Source: Parapristionchus giblindavisi
Lineage: Eukaryota; Nematoda; Chromadorea; Rhabditida; Diplogasteridae
DNA length: 64,000 nucleotides
NCBI GenBank assembly: GCA_943737045.1
Contig: CALSFV010000045.1
Location: 434,001 to 498,000 of the forward strand
Reading direction: 5' to 3'
Below the pieces are notes generated by a model. That model was not told where the DNA came from, did not search any database, and saw nothing but the letters and a program-made list of their open reading frames with translations. Position 1 is the stretch's first letter, and every line of letters begins with the position of its first letter. This document shows positions 20,280-33,000 of this stretch, piece by piece. A program made the position numbers and the translations under genes.

Positions 20280-22685
20280 GTCCCAATGTAAGTAATCGCT
20301 TAGAATACGCATTGTTATTGCTCATTTAAGGTGGAGGCTAAGGCATTAGAGACTGCAATTGTTCACTTCATTGCTCAGAACTCACTTCCGATAAATGTCA
20401 TTCGAAGTGAAACATTCAAAGAGATTATGTCATTGACCAACAAGAACGTGACTTTGCCATCTCCGGATACAATATTCAGACGGGTAATCCCAGATAGGGC
20501 GAGGGAAATTCAACAGGAATTGAAAGAAGTGAGACTACATTGTGAATTTTTCAATTTTTAAAAAAATGTCAGGCCATCGGCGATGCCGCCGTATGTTTGA
20601 CAACGGATGCATGGTCAAGTAAAAACGGCGATGTTTCGTTAAATGCAGTATTGGCTCATTACGTTAATAAGGATACACGCCTTTGCTCAAGAGTTATAGC
20701 AGTACATCCAATGAATATGAGACATACTGCTGATAATTTAAGGCAGGAAATAGAGAAGGTAGTGGAACTGTTTTGAACTACTGAATGCGTTGTTTAGGTC
20801 ATCAAGGACTTTAATCTTAATGTAATTGCTATAACCTCCGATTCTGCTTCCAATATTATTAAAGCAGTCAAAGACATGAATCTACCGAGGTTTTCTACAT
20901 ATTTTAATATTTAGTACATTTTAATTAATTACTAAATGGAATTCCAGTGTACGATGCAGTGCACATCAAATTCATCTAGCAGTATCCAGATCACTCAGCA
21001 AATGGAATAATCATCACCTCATCGATTCAATTAAAGCTTTTGCCGAAAAGATAAATAGATCAAACCAAATCCGAAGTCAATTTAGGAAGTTTGTGATATC
21101 TTACTATTGCACAACTTTACTTATGAATAACTGAATAACAGGAATTGCGTATCATGCAATCTTACCTCATGCGCAATCATCCCTCAAAGCGTCTCTACTC
21201 GATGGAACTCCACCTACACAATGCTTGAAAAAGCATCTATTCAAGTGAGATATTTAAACATTTTATTTCATATTTTCCGAATATATTTGTACAGATCGTC
21301 GCTGTTAATAAGACGCTAGCAGACAATAATATCGAGACCATATGCGATGAGGATTCGCTGTTGTTGTCCAAATTGTGCGAGCTTTTGAAGCCATTCGATC
21401 AGTATACAAAGAGATTGTGCAGAGAAGATTCAACTATCTCAGATGTACTTTTGTGCTATGTCGAATTGCAAAATCATATATCAAAGTACGATTCAAATTT
21501 TGATTATTTTTCCTATGATCTTTTCCAGCTTCATGGCCAAAGAACGGGGTGAATGTCGAAGCCTGGCTCATCTGTTGAAGATAGAGATTGATGGTCGTTT
21601 AAAGCTATACGAGAACGACAAATTTGTGAAACGCGCCTTTCTTTTCGATCCTAGAGTAGTTTCTTATTATGATCGCATTGACTGGAAAGATGTTGCGAAC
21701 AGCATACAAGGTATTCTTTTACTTCAGATTGTCAGTGTTATTTATATTTTTAGCCATGCATTCAAATATACAAGTGAGCAACTCTTGATACGACATCGAG
21801 TGCATTTCCCACTTTTGCAATTAAAAGAAGAAGACTAAGTGCATATAGAACACCATTACAAATTCAATTGGAGGATTATCTACACCACTGCTCATCTAAT
21901 GATTTTGATTTGGAAGAATCTCCATTGGTGTATTGGAGTAAACATAAGTTAGCTTATCCATTGTAAGTGAAATGCTTTTTGTAGTTATCTAATAGAACTA
22001 ATTCCAAAGATTGCACACGTTGGCAATTGAGTACCTATCATGCCCACCAACATCGGTTAGTGCTGAACGTTTATTTAGTTCCGCAGGTATATAAAGCATT
22101 AACAAAATACTTGATTCTCCATGTATTCTTTTGCAGGCATTTTATATAGGAATACTCTTAGAAGCAGACTTTCGGGGAATCATGCAGAGGAGCTGTTAAT
22201 AATTCGAGTTAATAAGTATAGTCAGAAGGCTAGGTATTATTCATATATCAAAGAACATTTATTGAAGTTTATTTTTTAGAGAAATTTCTGCAATTCCATT
22301 CAATGGTTCAAGTTTCAACAAGGAATATGTTCTTAGTGATGATGAAAAAGACGAAGAAGAAGAATCTAAGCAATTTGATGATGATCAAGATCCTGAAAAC
22401 CTATCAGCTAGTCTATGATTATTATAATTATACATTCAGTTGTTGTTTTATTATCTTGTTTGTCGATGTTAATGCTGTTTTGAGTCTTATTTTTGTTAGA
22501 ACAACTGCTTAATAAATGCCAAATGCACGAATGGGAACGAAAAAATGCGTCTTAATTGTGCAGAATGACTTTTCATCATTTTCATTTCGTTCATGCTCGT
22601 ACCGGCTGTGCATTGCACAAATGCGGATCCCTAGTATACTGTAGAAAATCAAACCATATAAGTTTCACGAAACAACGTTAACGTT

Positions 22686-22737
22686 AAAATTTAAATAAAT
22701 TACAGTGAACGCGTTCACTGTAATTTATTTAAATTTT
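22686..22737. repeat. Perfect 52-bp palindrome
   Basis: The sequence is its own reverse complement across all 52 bases, centred on GAACGCGTTC with AT-rich outer arms (AAAATTTAAATAAATTACAG). It lies just outside the hAT right end, within the older inverted-repeat element. Confidence 0.9.
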
Positions 22738-22895
22738 TTTTCCTCAAAGGTCAATTTGGCAAGCCCAGTGATGCTCAAATACCCTATTTTCAAATAAAAA
22801 ACTAGCAACCGCGTTTAGATATCATCATTCAAAATTTTCAAAATCTTGTGAACTTTTGCCAAATTTTTTCAAATTATTTGACAAATGTTTCACTT

Positions 22896-23910
22896 TTTTA
22901 GTTTTAATACACACATATTTTACTCAAGTGAAATTGTAATTTGGCTCCAAATTTTAAATTTGTGTTAAAATGTCATATAATTTTTTTAAATTTTGTGCAT
23001 TTTCTATGTAAAATATCATTTTCGATTGTTAACATTTTTTCCGAAATAGCTGTCACTCAATTGCAGGAGTTATCTTACACAATGCAAATCCCGGCTATCT
23101 CGGACCAGTTGTCAAGCCAGGACATGATGAGCGTTCTTGAAAGAACGGCTGATCACCTGCTAACAATGGATTTCGTTGTTTCAATGGAAATGAGGGGTAC
23201 CGCTGGTCAAGAGATCTGTATTGTGCTCTCGATGAAGCATTTTTTTGTTGAAAAATCTCTCGTCATGAAAGGTTGTTTAAAAAAGCGTATTGTTGTTATA
23301 ACGACAAAACGCGTATAGTAGAGAGTTTCATAATTTTCTTTCTTTTCGTAGAACTTTTCCAGTGAGCTTCAGGCGCATAATCCTGATTGTCTAGTATTTG
23401 TTTCACTTACATTCGTAACAAATTGAAAAGAATAAATTCTACGTTTACTTTCCACCATGAGAAATCTTGATTTCCAAGATGCGAACAATATTTTTTTTGG
23501 TTTAACCTTTCTTTGTTGATTAGCTCCAGCTATTTAATACATAGTACAAATACTGAGAAAAGATATACGTATTAATAAAATGCTGTGAGAAAAGTAAATC
23601 GTGAGATCATTGGGATGATGAAGTGGCACATTTTTTCATTATTTTTGCATTGTTGTTTGTATTATCTGCTCTAGGAATATTTGATAACGTTGTGAAAATA
23701 ATGAAATCCAACTTGATAATAATAAAATAACTGTTTTAATACTGCTGAAATGACAATAACAGAAGAAAAAAACCTTACAAAAATTAATATTAAATACTCT
23801 TCATCAGGATAAGAAAAAGCACTGATGACACTGACAATGAATCCGAGTGTAATAAATAAGTATTTGCTTTCTTTAGTAATTTTTCCTTCATTTTCATATG
23901 ATCGATTTCA
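22896..23910. other. Possible single exon near 23,066-23,260; otherwise nothing
   Basis: After a TTGCAG at 23,060-23,065 a plus-strand frame stays open for about 80 codons (IPAISDQLSSQDMMSVLERT...). Another frame of the same DNA reads FRCFNG...W...D..C..DE...C, faintly like an LDL-receptor class A module, but has stops before it. Neither reading is convincing. The rest of the stretch is unassigned. Confidence 0.2.
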
Positions 23911-24569
23911 CAGTCGCGCACGATCGCTCTGTCAAAAGGCGGGCCGCCGCGACAAGATTCTTGTCGCCTCTTTCTAAAAGAATTTTTAAACATTTCATTA
24001 GTTGTGATCATTGCATCATCAGATAAGATTAAGATCACCGTTGAAACGAATAAAATTGGATATTTATGGTCAGAGTTATTGAAGGATCATGGCTGACAGG
24101 GGTGCTACCGTAATCCCTTCAATTTTGAATTTCCCGCACTTTTCATTGACCCTGCGAAATCGATTTTCTAACGAACGTCTTTTCTAACGCTTTTGGCGGA
24201 TTTTCTTTTGTATTATTTTTTCATGTATTTTGTGAAATGATTACAATACTTCCAAATAAAATACTTCCAATACGAGAAAAAAGCGTTCTAAAGCACATTC
24301 GTGAGAAAATCGATTTCGCAGGGTCAATGAAAAGTGCGGGAAATTCAAATTTGAAGGGATTACGGTAGCACCCCTGTCAGCCATGATCCTTCAATAACTC
24401 TGCCCATATATATCCAATTTTATTTTTTCAACGGTGATCTTAATCTTATCTGATGATGCAATGATCACAACTAATGAAATGTTTAAAAATTCTTTTAGAA
24501 AGATGCGACATGAGGCGACAAGAATCTTGTCGCTGCGGCCCGCTTTGACAGAGCGATCGTGCGGGACTG
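23911..24569. mobile_element. Palindromic MITE, 659 bp, CAGT ends
   Basis: The left end is CAGTCGCGCACGATCGCTCT; the right end in reverse is CAGTCCCGCACGATCGCTCT. The arms stay homologous for about 300 bp each, through GACAAGATTCTTGTCGCC and CATGGCTGACAGGGGTGC. TA follows the right end; the left flank has CA, probably a mutated TA. CAGT ends with a TA target suggest a Tc1/mariner-driven element. There is no coding sequence. Confidence 0.75.
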
Positions 24570-25282
24570 TAATTATTCACTATTAGAAGAACAGAGCTTT
24601 GATACTTTCAAATATCGAGTAATAAAAATGCAAAACGAATATGGAAACGAAGCTATATCTTTCTCAAACATCGCCCGTACTTTTACTTTTATGGCTTTTA
24701 TGACATATAACTTGCGAAGTGTCTTCTAGGTGGGACTCCTTTAGCGCAGTTAAGACAACGGCTCAGTGAGATTCCAGGCAGTGCCGGACATCGACCTCAC
24801 CGATTTGGCTCAAATTTTTTTTTGGATACCCCCATGAGCCCCCCATCACCAAATGGGTATTCATTAGGGCTGGATCTTTGAAACACAGAAGTGGCGGGTT
24901 CTCGAAATTTGAAAACTCGATTTTTACCAAAACAAAATGGAGCGACCTAGGACCAATGTTAGTGTTGATTAATTATAAGTATAAATTGACAACAAAAACT
25001 AGATATATGACGGTCCGGAGATCCGATCGCAAACTGATTTTTTTACCTTCCTAAAACATTCTAAAATTCATTAAAATTTTAAAACAAAAAAACGGCAGCC
25101 CAATTTTTGCTTCATTTTATAGAGCAAAAAATTCCGCGTCGAATGAGGCAAAAAAATCAAAAATCAATCGGCCCGTGTTTTGAGATAAATGAACCTGAAG
25201 ACGACCCGAAAATATTTTTGTTTTCAAACCCCCTCATCTTTGTACTCATATTGAAGAACTCGTCGAGTAGAACAACTTTCAT
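24570..25282. other. Unassigned; weak tRNA-like sequence at 24,728-24,796
   Basis: CCTTTAGCGCAGTTAAGACA looks like an A box, and about 40 bases on CGGACATCGACCTCACC is a poor B box. It could be a tRNA-derived repeat but is too degraded to call. No gene was recognised. Confidence 0.3.
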
Positions 25283-25696
25283 GTTGAACGTTTTGACTGA
25301 AACTCATGCACAAGAGAAATACATGAATTTAGATTTATTGAATCCAAATATTTTCTATCGCTTGTATCTTGAGAACAAGCGACTTTCATAGAATACGACC
25401 ATGAAAAATGATGTAATCGATGAATTCTTTAAAATGGGTATATACATGGCAAGGTTTCGACAACTTTTTTTCATGATCACTTTAGAGGCCATGTTTTTTA
25501 GGCATTGGGGCCAACAATTTTTTTAACGTTAAACAACAAATTAAGTATGGATTTTTGAGTTCTACAATATAGGCTTAATGACTTTGTGCACAAAAAAAAT
25601 TTACTTTCGATTTACTCTAAATTGACTGAAAAACTGTGATAATAAATTAAATTCATGTATTTCTCTTGTGCATGAGTTTCAGTCAAAACGTTCAAC
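25283..25696. repeat. Inverted-repeat element ending at the satellite edge
   Basis: 48-bp perfect inverted arms, starting GTTGAACGTTTTGACTGAAA at 25,283 and mirrored to 25,696. The loop is about 320 bp with no coding sequence. The satellite starts at the next base. Confidence 0.75.
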
Positions 25697-28600
25697 GTGT
25701 GAAAGTTTATTGATCGACGTGAACTGAGCTCTATCTTATTCAGAATTTTTTGCTCTTTCAAATGATATATAACAACATGGGTGTTGCTGAAAATCTATCT
25801 TGTCATGAATTATTTTGAGCCAGAATGTACGCTTCGGTCAATGTAGCAGGTGTGAAAGCTTATAGATCGACGTGAACAGAGCTCTATCTTATTCAGAATT
25901 TTTTGCTCTTTCAAATGATATATAACAACATGGGTGTTGCTGAAAATCTATCTTGTCATGAATTATTTTGAGCCAAAATGTACACTTCGGTCAATGTAGC
26001 AGGTGTGAAAGCTTATAGATCGACGTGAACAGAGCTCTATCTTATTCAGAATTTTTTGCTCTTTCACCCAGTATATCACACGATGGGTTATCTTTGTAAT
26101 TTTTTGTCTCATAACCTGTTTTGTTCTTATCAGAGTGAAAGTTACTTTTGTACTTCGGTCAATGTAGCAGGTGTGAAAGCTTATAGATCGACGTGAACTG
26201 ACCTCTATCATATTCCAAATTTTTTGCTCTTTCAAATGATATATAACAACATGGGTGTTGCTGAAAATCTATCTTGTCATGAATTATTTTGAGCCAAAAT
26301 GTACACTTCGGTCAATGTAGCAGGTGTGAAAGCTTATAGATCGACGTGAACAGAGCTCTATCTTATTCAGAATTTTTGCTCTTTCACCCAGTATATCACA
26401 CGATGGGTTATCTTTGTAATTTTTTGTCTCATAACATGTTTTGTTCTTATCAGAGTGAAAGTTACTTTTGTACTTCGGTCAATGTAGCAGGTGTGAAAGC
26501 TTATAGATCGACGTGAACTGACCTCTATCATATTCCAAATTTTTTGCTCTTTCAAATGATATATAACAACATGGGTGTTGCTGAAAATCTATCTTGTCAT
26601 GAATTATTTTGAGCCAAAATGTACACTTCGGTCAATGTAGCAGGTGTGAAAGCTTATAGATCGACGTGAACAGAGCTCTATCTTATTCAGAATTTTTTGC
26701 TCTTTCACCCAGTATATCACACGATGGGTTATCTTTGTAATTTTTTGTCTCATAACCTGTTTTGTTCTTATCAGAGTGAAAGTTACTTTTGTACTTCGGT
26801 CAATGTAGCAGGTGTGAAAGCTTATAGATCGACGTGAACTGACCTCTATCATATTCCAAATTTTTTGCTCTTTCAAATGATATATAACAACATGGGTGTT
26901 GCTGAAAATCTATCTTGTCATGAATTATTTTGAGCCAAAATGTACACTTCGGTCAATGTAGCAGGTGTGAAAGCTTATAGATCGACGTGAACAGAGCTCT
27001 ATCTTATTCAGAATTTTTGCTCTTTCACCCAGTATATCACACGATGGGTTATCTTTGTAATTTTTTGTCTCATAACATGTTTTGTTCTTATCAGAGTGAA
27101 AGTTACTTTTGTACTTCGGTCAATGTAGCAGGTGTGAAAGCTTATAGATCGACGTGAACTGACCTCTATCATATTCCAAATTTTTTGCTCTTTCAAATGA
27201 TATATAACAACATGGGTGTTGCTGAAAATCTATCTTGTCATGAACTATTTTGAGCCAAAATGTACACTTCGGTCAATGTAGCAGGTGTGAAAGCTTATAG
27301 ATCGACGTGAACAGAGCTCTATCTTATTCAGAATTTTTTGCTCTTTCACCCAGTATATCACACAATGGGTTATCTTTGTAATTTTTTGTCTCATAAGCTG
27401 TTTTGTTCTTATCAGAGTGAAAGTTACGTTTGAACTTCGGTCAATGTAGCAGGTGTGAAAGCTTATAGATCGACGTGAACTGAGCTCTATCTTATTCAGA
27501 TTTTTTTGCTCTTTCAAATGATATATAATAACATGGGTGTTGCTGAAAATCTATCTTGTCATGAATTATTTTGAGCCAAAATGTACACTTCGGTCAATGT
27601 AGCAGGTGTGAAAGCTTATAGATCGACGTGAACTGAGCTCTATCTTATTCAGAATTTTTTGCTCTTTCACCCAGTATATCACACAATGGGTTATCTTTGT
27701 ATTTTTTTGTCTCATAAGCTGTTTTGTTCTTATCAGAGTGAAAGTTACTTTTGTACTTCGGTCAATGTAGCAGGTGTGAAAGCTTATAGATCGACGTGAA
27801 CTGAGCTCTATCTTATTCAGAATTTTTTGCTCTTTCAAATGATATATAACAACATGGGTGTTGCTGAAAATCTATCTTGTCATGAATTATTTTGAGCCAA
27901 AATGTACACTTCGGTCAATGTAGCAGGTGTGAAAGCTTATGGATCGAGGTGAACTGAGATCTATCTTATTCAGAATTTTTTGCTCTTTCAGCCAGTATAT
28001 CACACAATGGGTTATCTTTGTTATTTTTTGTCTCATAAGCTGTTTTGTTCTTATCAGAGTGAAAGTTACGTTTGAACTTCGGTCAATGTAGCAGGTGTGA
28101 AAGCTTATAGATCGACGTGAACTGAGCTCTATCTTATTCAGATTTTTTTGCTCTTTCAAATGATATATAATAACATGGGTGTTGCTGAAAATCTATCTTG
28201 TCATGAATTATTTTGAGCCAAAATGTACACTTCGGTCAATGTAGCAGGTGTGAAAGCTTATGGATCGAGGTGAACTGAGATCTATCTTATTCAGAATTTT
28301 TTGCTCTTTCAGCCAGTATATCACACAATGGGTTATCTTTGTAATTTTTTGTCTCATAAGCTGTTTTGTTCTTATCAGAGTGAAAGTTACGTTTGAACTT
28401 CGGTCAATGTAGCAGGTGTGAAAGCTTATAGATCGACGTGAACTGAGCTCTATCTTATTCAGATTTTTTTGCTCTTTCAAATGATATATAACAACATGGG
28501 TGTTGCTGAAAATCTATCTTGTCATGAATTATTTTGAGCCAAAATGTACACTTCGGTCAATGTAGCAGGTGTGAAAGCTTATGGATCGAGGTGAACTGAG

Positions 28601-30078
28601 ATCTATCTTATTCAGAATTTTTTTCTCTTTCGAATGATATATAACAACATGGGTGTTGCTGAAAATCTATCTTGTCATGAATTATTTTGAGCCAAAATGT
28701 ACACTTCGGTCAATGTAGCAGGTGTGAAAGCTTATAGATCGACGTGAACAGAGCTCTATCTTATTCAGAATTTTTTGCTCTTTCACCCAGTATATCACAC
28801 AATGGGTTATCTTTGTATTTTTTTGTCTCATAAGCTGTTTTGTTCTTATCAGAGTGAAAGTTACTTTTGTACTTCGGTCAATGTAGCAGGTGTGAAAGCT
28901 TATAGATCGACGTGAACTGAGCTCTATCTTATTCAGAATTTTTTGCTCTTTCAAATGATATATAACAACATGGGTGTTGCTGAAAATCTATCTTGTCATG
29001 AATTATTTTGAGCCAAAATGTACACTTCGGTCAATGTAGAAGGTGTGAAAGCTTATAGATCGACGTGAACTGAGCTCTATCTTATTCAGAATTTTTTGCT
29101 CTTTCAAATGATATATAACAACATGGGTGTTGCTGAAAATCTATCTTGTCATGAATTATTTTGAGCCAAAATGTACACTTCGGTCAATGTAGCAGGTGTG
29201 AAAGCTTATAGATCGACGTGAACTGACCTCTATCATATTCCAAATTTTTTGCTCTTTCGAATGATATATAACAACATGGGTGTTGCTGAAAATCTATCTT
29301 GTCATGAATTATTTTGAGCCAAAATGTACACTTCGGTCAATGTAGCAGGTGTGAAAGCTTATAGATCGACGTGAACAGAGCTCTATCTTATTCAGAATTT
29401 TTTGCTCTTTCACCCAGTATATCACACAATGGGTTATCTTTGTATTTTTTTGTCTCATAAGCTGTTTTGTTCTTATCAGAGTGAAAGTTACTTTTGTACT
29501 TCGGTCAATGTAGCAGGTGTGAAAGCTTATGGATCGAGGTGAACTGAGATCTATCTTATTCAGAATTTTTTGCTCTTTCAGCCAGTATATCACACAATGG
29601 GTTATCTTTGTAATTTTTTGTCTCATAAGCTGTTTTGTTCTTATCAGAGTGAAAGTTACGTTTGAACTTCGGTCAATGTAGCAGGTGTGAAAGCTTATAG
29701 ATCGACGTGAACTGAGCTCTATCTTATTCAGATTTTTTTGCTCTTTCAAATGATATATAATAACATGGGTGTTGCTGAAAATCTATCTTGTCATGAATTA
29801 TTTTGAGCCAAAATGTACACTTCGGTCAATGTAGCAGGTGTGAAAGCTTATGGATCGAGGTGAACTGAGATCTATCTTATTCAGAATTTTTTGCTCTTTC
29901 AGCCAGTATATCACACAATGGGTTATCTTTGTAATTTTTTGTCTCATAAGCTGTTTTGTTCTTATCAGAGTGAAAGTTACGTTTGAACTTCGGTCAATGT
30001 AGCAGGTGTGAAAGCTTATAGATCGACGTGAACTGAGCTCTATCTTATTCAGATTTTTTTGCTCTTTCAGCCAGTATA
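25697..30078 (-). repeat. Two-monomer satellite, minus-oriented block
   Basis: Tandem monomers of 153 bp (type A) and 168 bp (type B), read on the minus strand. Both share an 82-bp core from GAAAGAGCAAAAAATTCTGA to CATTGACCGAAGT, including a HindIII site (AAGCTT). Type A then has 71 bp (GTACATTTTGGCTC...) and type B 86 bp (ACAAAAGTAACTTTCACTCT...). The edge begins with A-B alternation in a 641-bp higher-order unit repeated near 25.96-27.2 kb. The monomers here are more diverged than in the plus-oriented block. At 29.3-29.75 kb two B monomers are adjacent. Confidence 0.95.
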
Positions 30079-33000
30079 GACAAAAAATTACAAAGATAAC
30101 CCATCGTGTGATATACTGGGTGAAAGAGCAAAAAATTCTGAATAAGATAGAGCTCTGTTCACGTCGATCTATAAGCTTTCACACCTGCTACATTGACCGA
30201 AGTGTACATTTTGGCTCAAAATAATTCATGACAAGATAGATTTTCAGCAACACCCATGTTGTTATATATCATTTGTAAGAGCAAAAAATTCTGAATAAGA
30301 TAGAGCTCAGTTCACGTCGATCTATAAGCTTTCACACCTGCTACATTGACCGAAGTGTACATTTTGGCTCAAAATAATTCATGACAAGATAGATTTTCAG
30401 CAACACCCATGTTCTTATATATCATTTGAAAGAGCAAAAAATTCTGAATAAGATAGAGCTCAGTTCACGTCGATCTATAAGCTTTCACACCTGCTACATT
30501 GACCGAAGTGTACATTTTGGCTCAAAATAATTCATGACAAGATAGATTTTCAGCAACACCCATGTTGTTATATATCATTTGAAAGAGCAAAAAATTCTGA
30601 ATAAGATAGAGCTCAGTTCACGTCGATCTATAAGCTTTCACACCTGCTACATTGACCGAAGTGTACATTTTGGCTCAAAATAATTCATGACAAGATAGAT
30701 TTTCAGCAACACCCATGTTGTTAAATATCAATTGAAAGAGCAAAAAATTCTGAATAAGATAGAGCTCTGTTCACGTCGATCTATAAGCTTTCACACCTGC
30801 TACATTGACCGAAGTGTACATTTTGGCTCAAAATAATTCATGACAAGATAGATTTTCAGCAACACCCATGATGTTATATATCATTTGAAAGAGCAAAAAA
30901 TTCTGAATAAGATAGAGCTCAGTTCACGTCGATCTATATGCTTTCACACCTGCTACATTGACCGAAGTGTACATTTTGGCTCAAAATAATTCATGACAAG
31001 ATAGATTTTCAGCAACACCCATGTTGTTATATATCATTTGAAAGAGCAAAAAATTCTGAATAAGATAGAGCTCAGTTCACGTCGATCTATAAGCTTTCAC
31101 ACCTGCTACATTGACCGAAGTGTACATTTTGGCTCAAAATAATTCATGACAAGATAGATTTTCAGCAACACCCATGTTGTTAAATATCAATTGAAAGAGC
31201 AAAAAATTCTGAATAAGATAGAGCTCTGTTCACGTCGATCTATAAGCTTTCACACCTGCTACATTGACCGAAGTGTACATTTTGGCTCAAAATAATTCAT
31301 GGCAAGATAGATTTTCAGCAACACCCATGTTGTTATATATCATTTGAAAGAGCAAAAAAATCTGAATAAGATAGAGCTCAGTTCACGTCGATCTATAAGC
31401 TTTCACACCAGCTACATTGACCGAAGTGTACATTTTGGCTCAAAATAATTCATGACAAGATAGATTTTCAGCAACACCCATGTTGTTAAATATCAATTGA
31501 AAGAGCAAAAAATTCTGAATAAGATAGAGCTCTGTTCACGTCGATCTATAAGCTTTCACACCTGCTACATTGACCGAAGTACAAAAGTAACTTTCACTCT
31601 GATAAGAACAAAACATGTTATGAGACAAAAAATTACAAAGATAACCCATTGTGTGATATACTGGGTGAAAGAGCAAAAAATTCTGAATAAGATAGAGCTC
31701 TGTTCACGTCGATCTATAAGCTTTCACACCTGCTACATTGACCGAAGTGTACATTTTGGCTCAAAATAATTCATGACAAGATAGATTTTCAGCAACACCC
31801 ATGTTCTTATATATCATTTGAAAGAGCAAAAAATTCTGAATAAGATAGAGCTCAGTTCACGTCGATCTATAAGCTTTCACACCTGCTACATTGACCGAAG
31901 TGTACATTTTGGCTCAAAATAATTCATGACAAGATAGATTTTCAGCAACACCCATGTTGTTATATATCATTTGAAAGAGCAAAAAATTCTGAATAAGATA
32001 GAGCTCAGTTCACGTCGATCTATAAGCTTTCACACCTGCTACATTGACCGAAGTGTACATTTTGGCTCAAAATAATTCATGACAAGATAGATTTTCAGCA
32101 ACACCCATGTTGTTAAATATCAATTGAAAGAGCAAAAAATTCTGAATAAGATAGAGCTCTGTTCACGTCGATCTATAAGCTTTCACACCTGCTACATTGA
32201 CCGAAGTGTACATTTTGGCTCAAAATAATTCATGACAAGATAGATTTTCAGCAACACCCATGATGATATATATCATTTGAAAGAGCAAAAAATTCTGAAT
32301 AAGATAGAGCTCAGTTCACGTCGATCTATAAGCTTTCACACCTGCTACATTGACCGAAGTGTACATTTTGGCTCAAAATAATTCATGACAAGATAGATTT
32401 TCAGCAACACCCATGTTGTTATATATCATTTGAAATTGCAAAAAATTCTGAATAAGATAGAGCTCAGTTCACGTCGATCTATAAGCTTTCACACCTGCTA
32501 CATTGACCGAAGTGTACATTTTGGCTCAAAATAATTCATGACAAGATAGATTTTCAGCAACACCCATGTTGTTTTATATCATTTGAAAGAGCAAAAAATT
32601 CTGAATAAGATAGAGCTCAGTTCACGTCTATCTATAAGCTTTCACACCTGCTACATTGACCGAAGTGTACATTTTGGCTCAAAATAATTCATGACAAGAT
32701 AGATTTTCAGCAACACCCATGATGTTATATATCATTTGAAAGAGCAAAAAATTCTGAATAAGATAGAGCTCTGTTCACGTCGATCTATAAGCTTTCACAC
32801 CTGCTACATTGACCGAAGTGTACATTTTGGCTCAAAATAATTCATGACAAGATAGATTTTCAGCAACACCCATGTTGTTATATATCATTTGAAAGAGCAA
32901 AAAATTCTGAATAAGATAGAGCTCAGTTCACGTCGATCTATAAGCTTTCACACCTGCTACATTGACCGAAGTGTACATTTTGGCTCAAAATAATTCATGA

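Larger units (their letters stand above)
19628..22418 (+). pseudogene. hAT transposase with BED zinc finger, interrupted
   Basis: Exons: 19,628-19,679; 19,808-19,912 continuing at 20,280-20,287 beyond a MITE; 20,331-20,528; 20,573-20,758; 20,798-20,889; 20,948-21,088; 21,142-21,244; 21,295-21,485; 21,529-21,710; 21,754-21,962; 22,010-22,086; 22,137-22,233; 22,280-22,418 (TGA). Exon 2 has the BED finger, CIHC...H-x4-H. Exon 4 has LTTDAWSS (first catalytic Asp), exon 5 ITSDSASNI (second Asp), exon 6 RCSAHQIHLAV, exon 7 STRWNSTYTMLEK, and exon 11 PPTSVSAERLFSSA, the hAT dimerisation block. The tail is acidic (DDEKDEEEE). Two defects are visible: the MITE in exon 2 and a frame break in exon 10 near 21,770-21,790. 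Otherwise splice sites and phases fit, so decay is recent. Confidence 0.85.
19463..22633 (+). mobile_element. hAT transposon, 3,171 bp, 8-bp target duplication
   Basis: The ends are TAGGGATCCGCAAATGTGCA on the left and the inverted TAGGGATCCGCATTTGTGCA on the right. GTATACTG stands immediately outside both ends (19,455-19,462 and 22,634-22,641), a perfect 8-bp target-site duplication as expected for the hAT superfamily. It carries a 13-exon transposase on the plus strand. A separate TTAA MITE lies inside its second exon. Confidence 0.92.
19124..22895. repeat. Inverted-repeat arms enclosing the hAT element
   Basis: The left arm 19,124-19,176 contains ACATTTGTCAAATAATTTGA and CTCACAAGATT. The right arm 22,842-22,895 is its inverted copy with few changes. 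The arms appear to be the ends or subterminal parts of an older palindromic element into which the hAT transposon inserted. The exact outer ends were not resolved. Confidence 0.55.

Noticed and set aside
23066..23318. Gene with an LDL-receptor class A module
   Set aside because: The suggestive frame has stop codons just upstream and the spacing of cysteines is wrong; kept only as a low-confidence note.
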